A stretch of DNA of 64,000 nucleotides from assembly GCF_045062745.1 (NCBI RefSeq), contig NZ_JBJGED010000026.1:1-64000 (forward strand), written 5' to 3'. Under the pieces are notes generated by a model. The model saw nothing but the letters and a program-made list of their open reading frames with translations, did no database searches and had not been told where the DNA came from. This DNA is from Paenibacillus_AA sp045062745 (GTDB lineage: Bacteria; Bacillota; Bacilli; Paenibacillales; NBRC-103111). This document shows, piece after piece, positions 41,954 through 50,418 of this stretch. A program made the position numbers and the translations under genes. Within the stretch, counting starts at the first letter, position 1; the number at the start of each line of letters is the position of its first letter.

Positions 41954-43846
41954 ATGACGCCACAGGACGACTTGACTCTGCATCAGGAATCGACTGGAGA
42001 AGAAGGGTCCGCCCTTGTCATCGCGCTGCTCGCCGTTGTCATGATGACCATCCTCGGCATGGTGCTGCTGGATGTGCTGCGCGGAGGAGCGGTGCAGGCC
42101 ATTTCTACGGAAGCCGGCATCCAGGCCGAGGCGATCGCGCAGAAGGGGCTCGACGACACGGTCGCGCAGATCCGCCGGGCGGTCGCCATCGGGGAAAGTC
42201 TCGGCGACGGTATAACCGGCAACGGCAAGACGAAATACCGCAATCGCATGATTCAAGTGGAACAACAGCTGTCCTCCATCCTGCCTTATCTTGACCGGCA
42301 CGTCGGCACGGGCGAGTCGGATTGGAACGATGAGAACGGTGAGGTGGTGACAGCGAACCGCGGGTCGTACCGAATCGATCTGCTCGCCTATCCGGCGAAT
42401 AATCCTGAAGCGCTCGGCAAGCCCGTCACGTACCCCGATTACCCGTACGTCCGCAAGTTCGACATCCGGTCACGCGGTACGATCGACGGGAATCCGGGCA
42501 AGGTCGTAACGAAGCAGATGACCGTCTATGTCAGCACGATCAATCCGGTGTTCCGCTATCCGGTTTCCTCAGGTGGTAATTTGCTGCTGAACGGCACGCC
42601 GTACATCTTGGGCGACCTTCTCGTCCGCGGTAAAAGCTTGCATGTGAGGGACGAGGCGCAATTCATCGGAAGCTCGGGCAGCCTGTTCGGCGTAGAGACC
42701 GGACTGCCTGCGCTCCGCGGGTTTATTCGGGTCCTAGGCAACGGCGATTCTCAGATCAACACGAAACGCTATAACAAGACGTCCGTTAACGGAGGCACAG
42801 AGACGAGCGAACTGCCGCTCCCGACGTTTTTCACCGAGCAATATTTCCCGTTGGAAGACCCTACCTTGGATGTGGATACAGAGATCGACGTGGACAATTA
42901 CGTGCTAGACAAGCTCGACGCGGCCAAGCTGCAAGCGCGGCTGGATGCGGGCTTTGGGGAGCAAAACGTGGACCTGCCCGATCCGGAGCTGTACAATACG
43001 ACGAAGACGAAGAGTATTTTGTATGACAACATGTGGGTGACTTACCAAGGCCAGGTGACGGTAAACCCTGGCGCAGGCGAACCGAACGGCGATGTGTTCA
43101 TTAACAACGGCACTTTGACGCTGTACGACCCGACCCCCCGAGAGGACGACAATCCATATTTGACGCTGAAGCGAGGTTCGCTGTACGTCCGGTCGCAGGA
43201 CCGCAACCTAGTAGCCGCGGACCTGAGGGGAACGCTCGAGATCGACGACGACCGGTTTGTGGCGGTGAAGGGCAACGTGACGCTAAACAACGGCTTTAAG
43301 TTCCCGCGCGGGACGATGTACATCGACGGCGATCTGAAGATCATCGGGGATATTGCGCTGCAAGGTACGGTTTACGTGAAAGGCAACGTGGAGCTGAAGG
43401 AAATGACGTCGATCAACCGGGATGAAGGAAGAACCGAACTCGTTCCGCTCATTATCGTTGCTTCCGGGGGAATCGTGCTCGGAAATAACACGAACGTAGA
43501 CAGCACGAACGGCAGCAGCGATCAGGTACGGGCGTTCCTGTATTCGCAGAAGGGACTGAAGCTGTACGGCGTCATTTCCAAGCTTAATTTGCTGGGCGGC
43601 GTTCACGGTGAAACGGAGGTCGAGCTGAATGCGGTACGCGGGGAACTGGCCGCCACCGGCAGCGATATCAACGAGTACGCCGGCAGATGGACAGGGCCTG
43701 TCCCGGAAACCCAGTCGGGCTTGTCGTTCGACAAGGCGCGGCTTCAGATTTTGTACGACAAGAAGCTGTTCGATCAGCCGCCCGCCGGCATCCCGACTAC
43801 GCAGCAGTTCCATGTGTTCGGGAAGGACGTCTTGTACTTGCGATAA
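41954..43846 (+). CDS. PilX-like protein with a long beta-rich C-terminal domain
   Basis: 630 residues, much longer than PilX (about 170-200). The N-terminus EEGSALVIALLAVVMMTILGMVLLD matches the PilX N-terminal type, where the pilin E5 is absent and G-S-A-L-V follows the acidic pair. After about 180 residues comes a long domain with repeated short strands (TLTLYDPTPR, LKRGSLYVRSQDR, VKGNVTLNNG, GTVYVKGNVELKEM) suggesting a right-handed beta-helix or bactofilin-like fold. It could cap the fibre or carry an adhesive head (inference). AAGGAG precedes the start by five bases. Confidence 0.78.
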   Translation: MTPQDDLTLHQESTGEEGSALVIALLAVVMMTILGMVLLDVLRGGAVQAISTEAGIQAEAIAQKGLDDTVAQIRRAVAIGESLGDGITGNGKTKYRNRMIQVEQQLSSILPYLDRHVGTGESDWNDENGEVVTANRGSYRIDLLAYPANNPEALGKPVTYPDYPYVRKFDIRSRGTIDGNPGKVVTKQMTVYVSTINPVFRYPVSSGGNLLLNGTPYILGDLLVRGKSLHVRDEAQFIGSSGSLFGVETGLPALRGFIRVLGNGDSQINTKRYNKTSVNGGTETSELPLPTFFTEQYFPLEDPTLDVDTEIDVDNYVLDKLDAAKLQARLDAGFGEQNVDLPDPELYNTTKTKSILYDNMWVTYQGQVTVNPGAGEPNGDVFINNGTLTLYDPTPREDDNPYLTLKRGSLYVRSQDRNLVAADLRGTLEIDDDRFVAVKGNVTLNNGFKFPRGTMYIDGDLKIIGDIALQGTVYVKGNVELKEMTSINRDEGRTELVPLIIVASGGIVLGNNTNVDSTNGSSDQVRAFLYSQKGLKLYGVISKLNLLGGVHGETEVELNAVRGELAATGSDINEYAGRWTGPVPETQSGLSFDKARLQILYDKKLFDQPPAGIPTTQQFHVFGKDVLYLR

Positions 43847-43922
43847 CGGTTTCATGAGGAAAATGCGTACAATCAAGCGAGGCCGGCCAGGCCAACCATT
43901 CCAGGAAGGAGGCGTCCCCCCA

Positions 43923-45569
43923 ATGTCATTCAACATATTAGTGGTAGACGACACCAAGTTTATGCGGAAAATGCTGACCGATATATTGAAACAGTACGGG
44001 TATCAAGTGGTCGGGGAAGCGGAGAACGGTCGTCAAGCGGTGCAGCGCTATGAGGAGCTTCGTCCGGACGTGGTGCTGATGGATATTACGATGCCGGAGA
44101 TGGACGGAATCGATGCGATGAAGGAAATTCGCCGCATCGACTCCGATGCGGTCGTTCTCATCTGCTCGGCGATGAGCCAGCAGGATCTGATCTCGGATGC
44201 GCTCAAGGCGGGCGCGAACGGCTATGTCATGAAGCCGTTCAAGCCCAACCGCGTGAATGAGATCATCCGCAAATACGGGTTCCGACGGCCGAACCACGAT
44301 CCGACGCCCAAAGCGACAGAGGCGCCCGTGGAGGAGCGTCCGGGGCAGCCGGTGGCCGTGCCCGCGCCGGAGCCGGAGCTGGAAGCGACGGTTGCGACGG
44401 AAAGCCCGGAGCCAACGGCTGCGGCATCGGATGCGGAACCGCGGGTGGTTTCGGAGCTGGGGCAAGTGCCGGAAGAAGCGGTGGCGGAGGAGAGCGTGGA
44501 ACTGCCGGCTGTAGCGCTGGAGCCGGAGTCGGAGCCGGTGCTGGAGCCGGAGGAGCATCGGCTGGAACTGTCGGAGCTGGAGTCGGAGTCGGAGGAGCAA
44601 CGGCTGGAACAGTCGGTGCGGGAGGCGATGCCAGAGTCAGTAGAAGAGGCAGAGGCGGATCCGGTGGCGGAGGCAGAGGAAGTTGCTGCAGAGGAGAGTG
44701 CGGAACTCCCGGCCGTCTCGCCGGAGCTGGAGCTTGCGGCCGGGACCGATGCCGAGGAGGAGAGTCTGGAGCTGGCGGCTGTCAAGCCGGAACCAGAGTC
44801 ACAGGCTGCTCTGATCGAGGAAATGTCGGTACTGGCAGCTGTTGAGACGCCGGTTGCCTTGGAACCCGAGTCGACGCAGGAGGAAGAGCTGCAAGAGCCG
44901 GCGAGCCTTGCGAGCTCGGACGAGGCGGCTGAGGCTGGCGATCTCGTCTTGCCACTATCCATCCTCGAGCAGCCGAGCGTAGCGGAGCTGAGCCTGGCTG
45001 AGCTGAACGAGCTGACGCTCGAGCTGGCGGCGGCCGAGCCGGACGAATCGGAAGCGCTTCAAGCCGATTCCGTGCCGGCCCTGGAGACGGATGCCGACCT
45101 GGATCCGGAGCCCGAGCCGGAGCTTGAGCAAGTAGCTGAGCCGGCGCTCGAACAAGCGGCTGAGCCAGTTCTCGAGCCGGAGCTTGTCGAAACGGAGCCG
45201 CAGCCGGAAAGTGCGGCGAACGAACCCAAGCCGGTTCAAGATTGGATGGAAGCCGGCAAGCGGGCTTTCAAGACGGTGGAAGGCGGCAAAATCATTAACT
45301 TATTCAGGGGGAATGGACCGATGAAGAACTTCACCAGCAGCTACATGTGCAATTGGAATGAAGAGGTTAACGGAGAAATGTCGCAATTCCTGGTCATCGC
45401 CACGGAAGCCGAGAACAAAATTTCCATCGAAGTGCTTACCAACGGCAATGAGCGGCAAACGATTCATTTGTCGATCGACGGGTTCAACCAGCTGGGCGCC
45501 TGGCTGCAGGACAAGCTCAGTAACGGCGCGCCGAGTGTGCGAGAGCTGTCGAAGCGGGAGAACTATTAA
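43923..45569 (+). CDS. CheY-like receiver with long acidic linker and C-terminal domain
   Basis: About 548 residues. Residues 1-120 are an intact CheY receiver (D9, D10, phospho-acceptor D54 in VLMDITMPEMDG, S82, K104). About 122-450 is an extremely Glu/Pro/Ala-rich linker made of imperfect repeats (EPEPELE, AEESAELPAV, EQAAEPVLEPE). About 455-548 is a small globular domain (FTSSYMCNWNEEVNGEMSQFLVI, then SIDGFNQLGAWLQDKL) that I do not recognise. There is no DNA-binding domain. GGAAGGAGG (43905-43913) sets ATG 43923. It lies between the minor pilins and the prepilin peptidase, so its phosphorylation may steer pilus activity, as PilG/PilH do (inference). Confidence 0.85.
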   Translation: MSFNILVVDDTKFMRKMLTDILKQYGYQVVGEAENGRQAVQRYEELRPDVVLMDITMPEMDGIDAMKEIRRIDSDAVVLICSAMSQQDLISDALKAGANGYVMKPFKPNRVNEIIRKYGFRRPNHDPTPKATEAPVEERPGQPVAVPAPEPELEATVATESPEPTAAASDAEPRVVSELGQVPEEAVAEESVELPAVALEPESEPVLEPEEHRLELSELESESEEQRLEQSVREAMPESVEEAEADPVAEAEEVAAEESAELPAVSPELELAAGTDAEEESLELAAVKPEPESQAALIEEMSVLAAVETPVALEPESTQEEELQEPASLASSDEAAEAGDLVLPLSILEQPSVAELSLAELNELTLELAAAEPDESEALQADSVPALETDADLDPEPEPELEQVAEPALEQAAEPVLEPELVETEPQPESAANEPKPVQDWMEAGKRAFKTVEGGKIINLFRGNGPMKNFTSSYMCNWNEEVNGEMSQFLVIATEAENKISIEVLTNGNERQTIHLSIDGFNQLGAWLQDKLSNGAPSVRELSKRENY

Positions 45570-45597
45570 TAGGTAAGGTCAAGGGGAGGCAATCGGA

Positions 45598-46380
45598 ATG
45601 GATTGGGAAAACGGGACTTGGATCTTCACGATCCCGCTGTTCATCATCGGAGCCGTGTTCGGGTCGTTCTTCAACGTAGTCGGCCTTCGCGTACCGAAGG
45701 GCGAATCGATCGTCGCCCCTCGGTCCAGCTGCGGCAGCTGCAAGAAGCAGCTGAGCGCCGTCGATCTGCTGCCGATCCTAGGCTGGTTCATCCGGCGTGG
45801 CCGATGCCATTACTGCGGCGTCTCGCTCTCCCCGGTCTATCTGCTCGGCGAGCTGGCGGGAGGGCTGCTGTTCGCGGCGCTGCCGTTCCTGGTCTCCCCC
45901 CGGGAGCTGTGGATCGCCTACCCGCTCGTGTCCGTGCTGCTCATCTTGACGGTCAGCGACCTGAAATACATGCTGCTGCCGAACAAGATCATCTATCCGG
46001 CGATGCTGCTGTTCGTCGCACTGCGGCTCATCCTCCACCCGCTCCCGCTATGGCAATATGCCGCGGGCTTTGTGATCGGAGGCGGCGCGCTGCTGAGCGT
46101 ATCGGTAGTGGCCGTTTGGATGGGGAAGCCGGCGATGGGGTTCGGCGACATCCGGCTAATGGCCCTCGTAGGCCTCGTGATGGGGCTCAAGCTGGTGCTC
46201 CTATGCGTCTTCCTGTCCGCCCTGCTCGGCAGCGTCATTGGGCTCGCCCTTATCGCCTCGGGCCGACTGGACCGGAAGTCCCCGATGCCGTACGGACCGT
46301 TTATTGCGTTCGGCTGCCTGGTCTGCTTCTTTTTCGGAGATCGATTATTGAATTGGTACGTCGACCTCATCGTTTGGTAA
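45598..46380 (+). CDS. pilD: Prepilin peptidase (PilD/ComC type)
   Basis: 260 residues, polytopic. The N-terminal zinc-type domain has CGSC and CHYC pairs (residues 41-44 and 72-75). The two catalytic aspartates of type IV prepilin peptidases are in SDLKYMLLPN and GFGDIRLMALVG. It cleaves the class III leaders of the four pilin-like proteins encoded upstream and N-methylates the new N-terminus. GGGGAGG lies eight bases before the ATG. It is 28 bp after the receiver gene. Confidence 0.95.
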   Translation: MDWENGTWIFTIPLFIIGAVFGSFFNVVGLRVPKGESIVAPRSSCGSCKKQLSAVDLLPILGWFIRRGRCHYCGVSLSPVYLLGELAGGLLFAALPFLVSPRELWIAYPLVSVLLILTVSDLKYMLLPNKIIYPAMLLFVALRLILHPLPLWQYAAGFVIGGGALLSVSVVAVWMGKPAMGFGDIRLMALVGLVMGLKLVLLCVFLSALLGSVIGLALIASGRLDRKSPMPYGPFIAFGCLVCFFFGDRLLNWYVDLIVW

Positions 46381-46433
46381 GTTTAAATTCAACCCCACAT
46401 TATGCATCATAAGTAAAGCGAGGTCGAAGAACG

Positions 46434-47693
46434 ATGAATTGGTTCCGTTCCCTATCGTTTAGAGCGAAACTGCAGATTGGGTCCTATGTGGTCATTACCT
46501 TTTATACGGCTGTGCTGTTGATTCTGATGCTCACCGGCGACGTGAATTTGATCTTCGGCATCAGCGCCTGTGTGGTGCTCTTCGTGGGCAGCTTCCCCTA
46601 CGTAGGTTGGCTGGAGCGTATGCTGACCGAGCCGATCGACAACGTCTCCCGCATCGCCATGAACATCGCCAAGGGCGATTTCACCCAGACGGTCGAAGCT
46701 CATTCCAAGGACGCGCTCGGCGATATGGGCCGCTCGTTCAACGCGATGATCGTCAAGCTGAAGGAGCTGCTGAACGAGACGGCTTCCATCTCCAAGCATG
46801 TAGCCGACTCGAGCCGGGATATTTATTACAAAAACGAAGGCATCAATACGATGCTGGTGGAATCGACGAGCTCCGTTACGAATCTCGCTCAGGGTGCGAA
46901 CGAAATATCGACCGGCGTCTTCAAAAGCTTTTCCGTGGTGAAGGACATCGAGACGAAGGTAACGGATTATGTAGGCTCGACGAAAGAAATGAACCGCCGC
47001 TGCGAGCAGACCCTGGTGTTGGTGGAGAAAGGGATGCAGGCGGTGGAGAGCCAGGCGGAGAGCGTCAAACATAACGTGATCGCGACGAGCAATGTCTCCG
47101 GGACGATCGACGAGCTAGTGAAGGAAGCGGCAGGCATCAGCCAAATCACGAGAGCGATCTCCGAGATCGCCGAACAAACGAACCTGCTGTCGCTGAACGC
47201 CTCTATCGAGGCGGCACGAGCGGGCGAGCATGGCCGCGGGTTCTCCGTCGTCGCCCAAGAGGTGCGCAAGCTGGCGGAGGAATCGTCCCGCAAGGCGAAG
47301 GAAGTGTTCCATCTCGTGCGCAACATTGAGAACGGGATCCGCCAAGCGCTGCAGAACATCCAGATTAATGAAGACATCGCCAAGCGGCAGAGCCAGTCCA
47401 TCGAAGAGACAGAGAAGGTGTTCGGCGAAATGGTGGAAGCGATCCAATTCATCACGGCGCGCATGCATGAGTTTACCGGCGAGAGCCAGAAGATGCTGGA
47501 ATCGGCCAAAGTGATCACCGGCACGATGGAGAACATCTCGGCGATTACCCAGCAGTCGGCGGCGGGCACGGAGCAAGTGTCGTCGTCCATGATGGAACAG
47601 ACGCGATCGGTCAAAGCGGTAGTTACGCAATCCGAACAGATGCTGCGCATGGTCACTCAGCTGCAGCGGACGATTCAGATTTTCAAGCTGTGA
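46434..47693 (+). CDS. Methyl-accepting chemotaxis protein without extracellular sensor
   Basis: 419 residues: two closely spaced membrane helices (about 16-34 and 38-56) with almost no loop, a HAMP domain (about 58-115) and a long signalling coiled coil whose tip is highly conserved (EQTNLLSLNASIEAARAGEHGRGFSVVAQEVRKLAEES). It must sense through the membrane, the HAMP region or a partner protein. Lying 53 bp after pilD, it resembles PilJ in position. No cheA or cheW gene is in the window, so it must feed a kinase encoded elsewhere. The 3' end overlaps the converging DUF5658-type gene by 11 bp. Confidence 0.92.
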   Translation: MNWFRSLSFRAKLQIGSYVVITFYTAVLLILMLTGDVNLIFGISACVVLFVGSFPYVGWLERMLTEPIDNVSRIAMNIAKGDFTQTVEAHSKDALGDMGRSFNAMIVKLKELLNETASISKHVADSSRDIYYKNEGINTMLVESTSSVTNLAQGANEISTGVFKSFSVVKDIETKVTDYVGSTKEMNRRCEQTLVLVEKGMQAVESQAESVKHNVIATSNVSGTIDELVKEAAGISQITRAISEIAEQTNLLSLNASIEAARAGEHGRGFSVVAQEVRKLAEESSRKAKEVFHLVRNIENGIRQALQNIQINEDIAKRQSQSIEETEKVFGEMVEAIQFITARMHEFTGESQKMLESAKVITGTMENISAITQQSAAGTEQVSSSMMEQTRSVKAVVTQSEQMLRMVTQLQRTIQIFKL

Positions 47694-47988
47694 GCTGAAG
47701 GGCCGACGAGATCCAATAGTAATGCAGGAGCAACACGCAGCCGTAGACGACGACGGACAATTGGAACAAGCGGCGGATGTAGAGCCGCCCGCCTGCTCTC
47801 GCGACAAGGAAGAAAAGCGACAAGGGGAGCACAATTTTGCAGCCATAGAAGAGCAGCATGCTGTTATCGTACACTAGACGCATCAGGGGGTTGGCCTCGT
47901 TGATGAGCTGAAGCCGCAGCCCGACATCGGTCAGGAAGGCGTCGAGCAGGCTCGCGAGGCAGACGAAGGCGATCAGCCATCGATTCAT
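47683..47988 (-). CDS. Small membrane protein, DUF5658-like
   Basis: 101 residues with three membrane helices. The N-terminal helix motif LLDAFLTDVGLRL followed by EANPLMRLVYD matches the DUF5658 type (D-xxx-T and EANP). Function is unknown. GGAGG lies six bases before the ATG. It converges on the chemotaxis receptor gene, overlapping by 11 bp. Confidence 0.75.
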   Translation of the reverse strand: MNRWLIAFVCLASLLDAFLTDVGLRLQLINEANPLMRLVYDNSMLLFYGCKIVLPLSLFFLVARAGGRLYIRRLFQLSVVVYGCVLLLHYYWISSALQLTA

Positions 47989-48149
47989 GAATAACCTCCT
48001 TCATGGGATCGGCGTGTATCTACTATTTTAGTCGATTTCTTCCTCTCTATTCAATAACATCCCTATGGGCCTTGATTCCTAAAAAAACGACACCGCTTTC
48101 CCGCTGGGAGGCGGTTAATCGGCGTGCTGCAATGCTGCGAAGTTTTCCA

Positions 48150-48178
48150 TTGATAAATGATGTCGAAAAAGATAAAAT
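48150..48178 (+). promoter_or_regulatory. Promoter of glutamate dehydrogenase gene
   Basis: TTGATA (48150-48155), a 17-bp spacer and TAAAAT (48173-48178). Transcription would start near 48185, giving a leader of about 55 bases. Confidence 0.7.
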
Positions 48179-48238
48179 ACTAACTATCTTACATGAGGTG
48201 TTAGATGAGATTAAGATAAAGAGAAGGAGAATCGGTGG

Positions 48239-49588
48239 ATGAATGCAGCAAGGAAGTATGTAGCGGAAGTGTTTGAGACAGTCAAGCTTCGCAATCCTGG
48301 GGAACTGGAGTTTCATCAGGCGGTACAGGAAATTCTGGAATCGCTTGTGCCGGTATTCGAGAAGCATCCGCATTACCGCGAGGCGGGGATCCTCGAGCGG
48401 ATCGTGGAGCCTGAGCGCGTCATTTCGTTTCGCGTGCCGTGGGTCGACGACAACGGCAAGGTTCGCGTCAACCGTGGGTTCCGGGTGCAATTCAACAGTG
48501 CGATCGGCCCTTATAAGGGAGGACTGCGGTTTCACCCTTCGGTGAGCGCCAGCATCATCAAGTTCCTCGGCTTCGAGCAGACGTTCAAGAACTCGTTGAC
48601 CGGGCAAGCGATCGGCGGAGGCAAGGGCGGTTCGGACTTCGATCCGAAGGGCAAATCCGACGGTGAAGTGATGCGCTTCACGCAAAGCTTCATGACGGAG
48701 CTGTATAAATATTTGGGGCAGGACACCGACGTGCCGGCCGGCGACATCGGGGTAGGCGGCCGCGAAATCGGCTATATGTACGGACAGTACAAACGGATCC
48801 GCGGGGCTTTCGAAGCCGGCGTGCTGACCGGCAAAGGGCTGCTGTACGGCGGCAGCTTGGCCCGGACCGAAGCGACGGGGTATGGCGTCGTGTACTTCGT
48901 GGACGAGATGCTTCGCTCGAGCGGGTTGCATATGGAAGGCAGCACGGTGATAGTCTCCGGGTCGGGCAACGTGTCGATCTACGCGATTGAGAAAGCGTCC
49001 CGCTTGGGCGCGAAGGTCGTCGCTTGCAGCGATTCCAACGGGTACGTGTACGATGCGGACGGCATCAACCTGGACACGTTGAAGCGAATCAAGGAAGTCG
49101 AGCGCGGCCGCTTGAGCGAATACGTCAGCTTCCATCCGAACGCGCAGTATAAGGAAGGCTGCTCCGGCATCTGGTCGATTCCGTGCGATATCGCGCTGCC
49201 TTGTGCCACGCAGAACGAGATCGACGAGCAGGCGGCGCGAGAGCTGGTGGCGAACGGCGTGAAGGCTGTCGCCGAGGGGGCGAACATGCCTTCGACCTTG
49301 GAAGCGATCGACGTCTTCCATCAGAACCAGGTGCTGTTCGGTCCGGCGAAGGCGGCGAACGCAGGGGGCGTGGCCGTTTCCGCGCTGGAGATGTCTCAGA
49401 ACAGCATGCGGCAGTCCTGGACGTTCCACGAGGTGGACGCCAAGCTGCACGAGATCATGAAGACGATTTACCAGAACAGCATGGAGGCGGCGGCCGAATA
49501 TGGCCACGAGGGCAACCTGGTGGTCGGCGCGAACATCGCCGGCTTCCTGAAAGTCGCCAACGCCATGATCGCGCAAGGCGTGGTGTAA
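48239..49588 (+). CDS. gdhA: Glutamate dehydrogenase, NADP-type
   Basis: 449 residues, the length of hexameric NADP-linked enzymes. It makes glutamate from 2-oxoglutarate and ammonia. Substrate-site motifs are intact: GPYKGGLRFHPSV and LTGQAIGGGKGGSDFDP with the catalytic lysines, and PAGDIGVGGREIGYMYGQY. The C-terminal Rossmann motif is VSGSGNVSIYAIEKA. GAAGGAG is nine bases before the ATG. It is monocistronic, with its own promoter and terminator. Confidence 0.96.
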   Translation: MNAARKYVAEVFETVKLRNPGELEFHQAVQEILESLVPVFEKHPHYREAGILERIVEPERVISFRVPWVDDNGKVRVNRGFRVQFNSAIGPYKGGLRFHPSVSASIIKFLGFEQTFKNSLTGQAIGGGKGGSDFDPKGKSDGEVMRFTQSFMTELYKYLGQDTDVPAGDIGVGGREIGYMYGQYKRIRGAFEAGVLTGKGLLYGGSLARTEATGYGVVYFVDEMLRSSGLHMEGSTVIVSGSGNVSIYAIEKASRLGAKVVACSDSNGYVYDADGINLDTLKRIKEVERGRLSEYVSFHPNAQYKEGCSGIWSIPCDIALPCATQNEIDEQAARELVANGVKAVAEGANMPSTLEAIDVFHQNQVLFGPAKAANAGGVAVSALEMSQNSMRQSWTFHEVDAKLHEIMKTIYQNSMEAAAEYGHEGNLVVGANIAGFLKVANAMIAQGVV

Positions 49589-49599
49589 GGAGTTTATTG

Positions 49600-49639
49600 C
49601 AGCCTGACCAAGAGGGGTACTTGGTCAGGCTGTTTTTTG
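49600..49639 (+). terminator. Terminator of gdhA
   Basis: A 13-14-bp stem, CAGCCTGACCAAG with CTTGGTCAGGCTG, followed by TTTTTT. Confidence 0.93.
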
Positions 49640-49745
49640 TTGGGGGCGGCAGATAGACGGACCGATGATGGCTCGATGTGGTTCGGTGCCGTGCCCCAAT
49701 CAATGGATTTAATGCTATCGCCGGTCTCGCCGACTGCAACCTCTA

Positions 49746-49788
49746 TGCTCCATAGTAGATTGTCTACTTTCAGCCCACCGGCACTCAA
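49746..49788. repeat. Degenerate copy of the 51-bp repeat, family D
   Basis: TGCTCCATAGTAGATTGTCT and the following TTCAGCCCACCGG align with the start and middle of the 51-bp unit found 130 bp downstream. Its hairpin is tighter (GTAGA-TTG-TCTAC). Confidence 0.5.
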
Positions 49789-49877
49789 CCTATACGCTCA
49801 AAGATTATGTACCCTGCTGGCCAATCGCGCTCGATTCCCCCTCCAGTAACACGATTATTCCGGCTTATTCCCTTCTG

Positions 49878-50268
49878 TGCTCCAAAGTAGGTTTATTACT
49901 CTACAGTCCCGCCGAAGCCCGACTTCAATGCTCCAAAGTAAATTTATTACTCTACAGTCCCGCCGAAGCCCGACTTCAATGCTTCAAAGTAAATTTATTA
50001 CTCTACAGTCCCGCCGAGGCCCGATTTCAGTGCTCCAAAGTAGATTTATTACTCTACAGTCCCGCTGAGGCCCGACTTCAGTGCTCCAAAGTACATTTTT
50101 TACTCTACAGCCCCCGAGGCCCGACTTCAGTGCTCCAAAGTAGATTTATTACTCTACAGTCCCGCCGAAGCCCGACTTCAGTGCTCCAAAGTAGATTTTT
50201 TACTCTACAGTCCCGCCGAAGCCCGACTTCAGTGCTCCAAAGTAGATTTTTTACTCTACAGTCCCGCC
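49878..50268. repeat. Tandem array of eight 51-bp units, family D
   Basis: Units start at 49878, 49929, 49980, 50031, 50082, 50131, 50182 and 50233. All are 51 bp except the fifth (49 bp) and the last, which breaks off after 36 bp. Each starts TGCTCCAAAGTA, contains the small inverted repeat GTAGA...TCTAC around an A/T-rich loop, then ACAGTCCCGCCGA and a CCCGACTTCA end. Differences between units are a few point changes, mostly in the arms and loop. The 830-bp gap between gdhA and the exporter contains no convincing gene; short frames in it arise only because 51 is a multiple of 3. Confidence 0.92.
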
Positions 50269-50333
50269 ACCCACTTTTGCATAAGACCACGCCACTAGTA
50301 CATTTTCCCATTCTCCCACACTTCATGCACTCG

Positions 50334-50351
50334 TTTGCATGAAATTGCAAA
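50334..50351. promoter_or_regulatory. Inverted repeat upstream of the exporter promoter
   Basis: TTTGCA-TGAAAT-TGCAAA, a perfect 6-bp inverted repeat ending 6 bp before the predicted -35. It is a possible regulator site. Confidence 0.4.
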
Positions 50352-50357
50352 ACACCT

Positions 50358-50386
50358 GTGACAATCGGTTCGGATAGGAGTATAGT
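50358..50386 (+). promoter_or_regulatory. Promoter of the heterodimeric ABC exporter operon
   Basis: GTGACA (50358-50363), a 17-bp spacer and TATAGT (50381-50386), 33 bp before the start codon. Confidence 0.65.
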
Positions 50387-50418
50387 TTAGTAGTAAAGCT
50401 TCATGAGGAGGGTCGGGG

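Noticed and set aside
48003..48242. 79-residue frame ending in a 4-bp overlap with gdhA
   Set aside because: A good gdhA promoter (TTGATA-17-TAAAAT) lies inside it, it has no ribosome binding site, and its composition does not look coding.
49878..50268. CRISPR array
   Set aside because: The whole 51-bp unit is conserved with no unique spacers between repeats, and no cas genes are nearby.
49877..50350. Repetitive protein-coding frames on both strands across the 51-bp array
   Set aside because: They exist only because the unit length is a multiple of three. No ribosome binding site, no conserved end, and the 49-bp unit breaks the frame.
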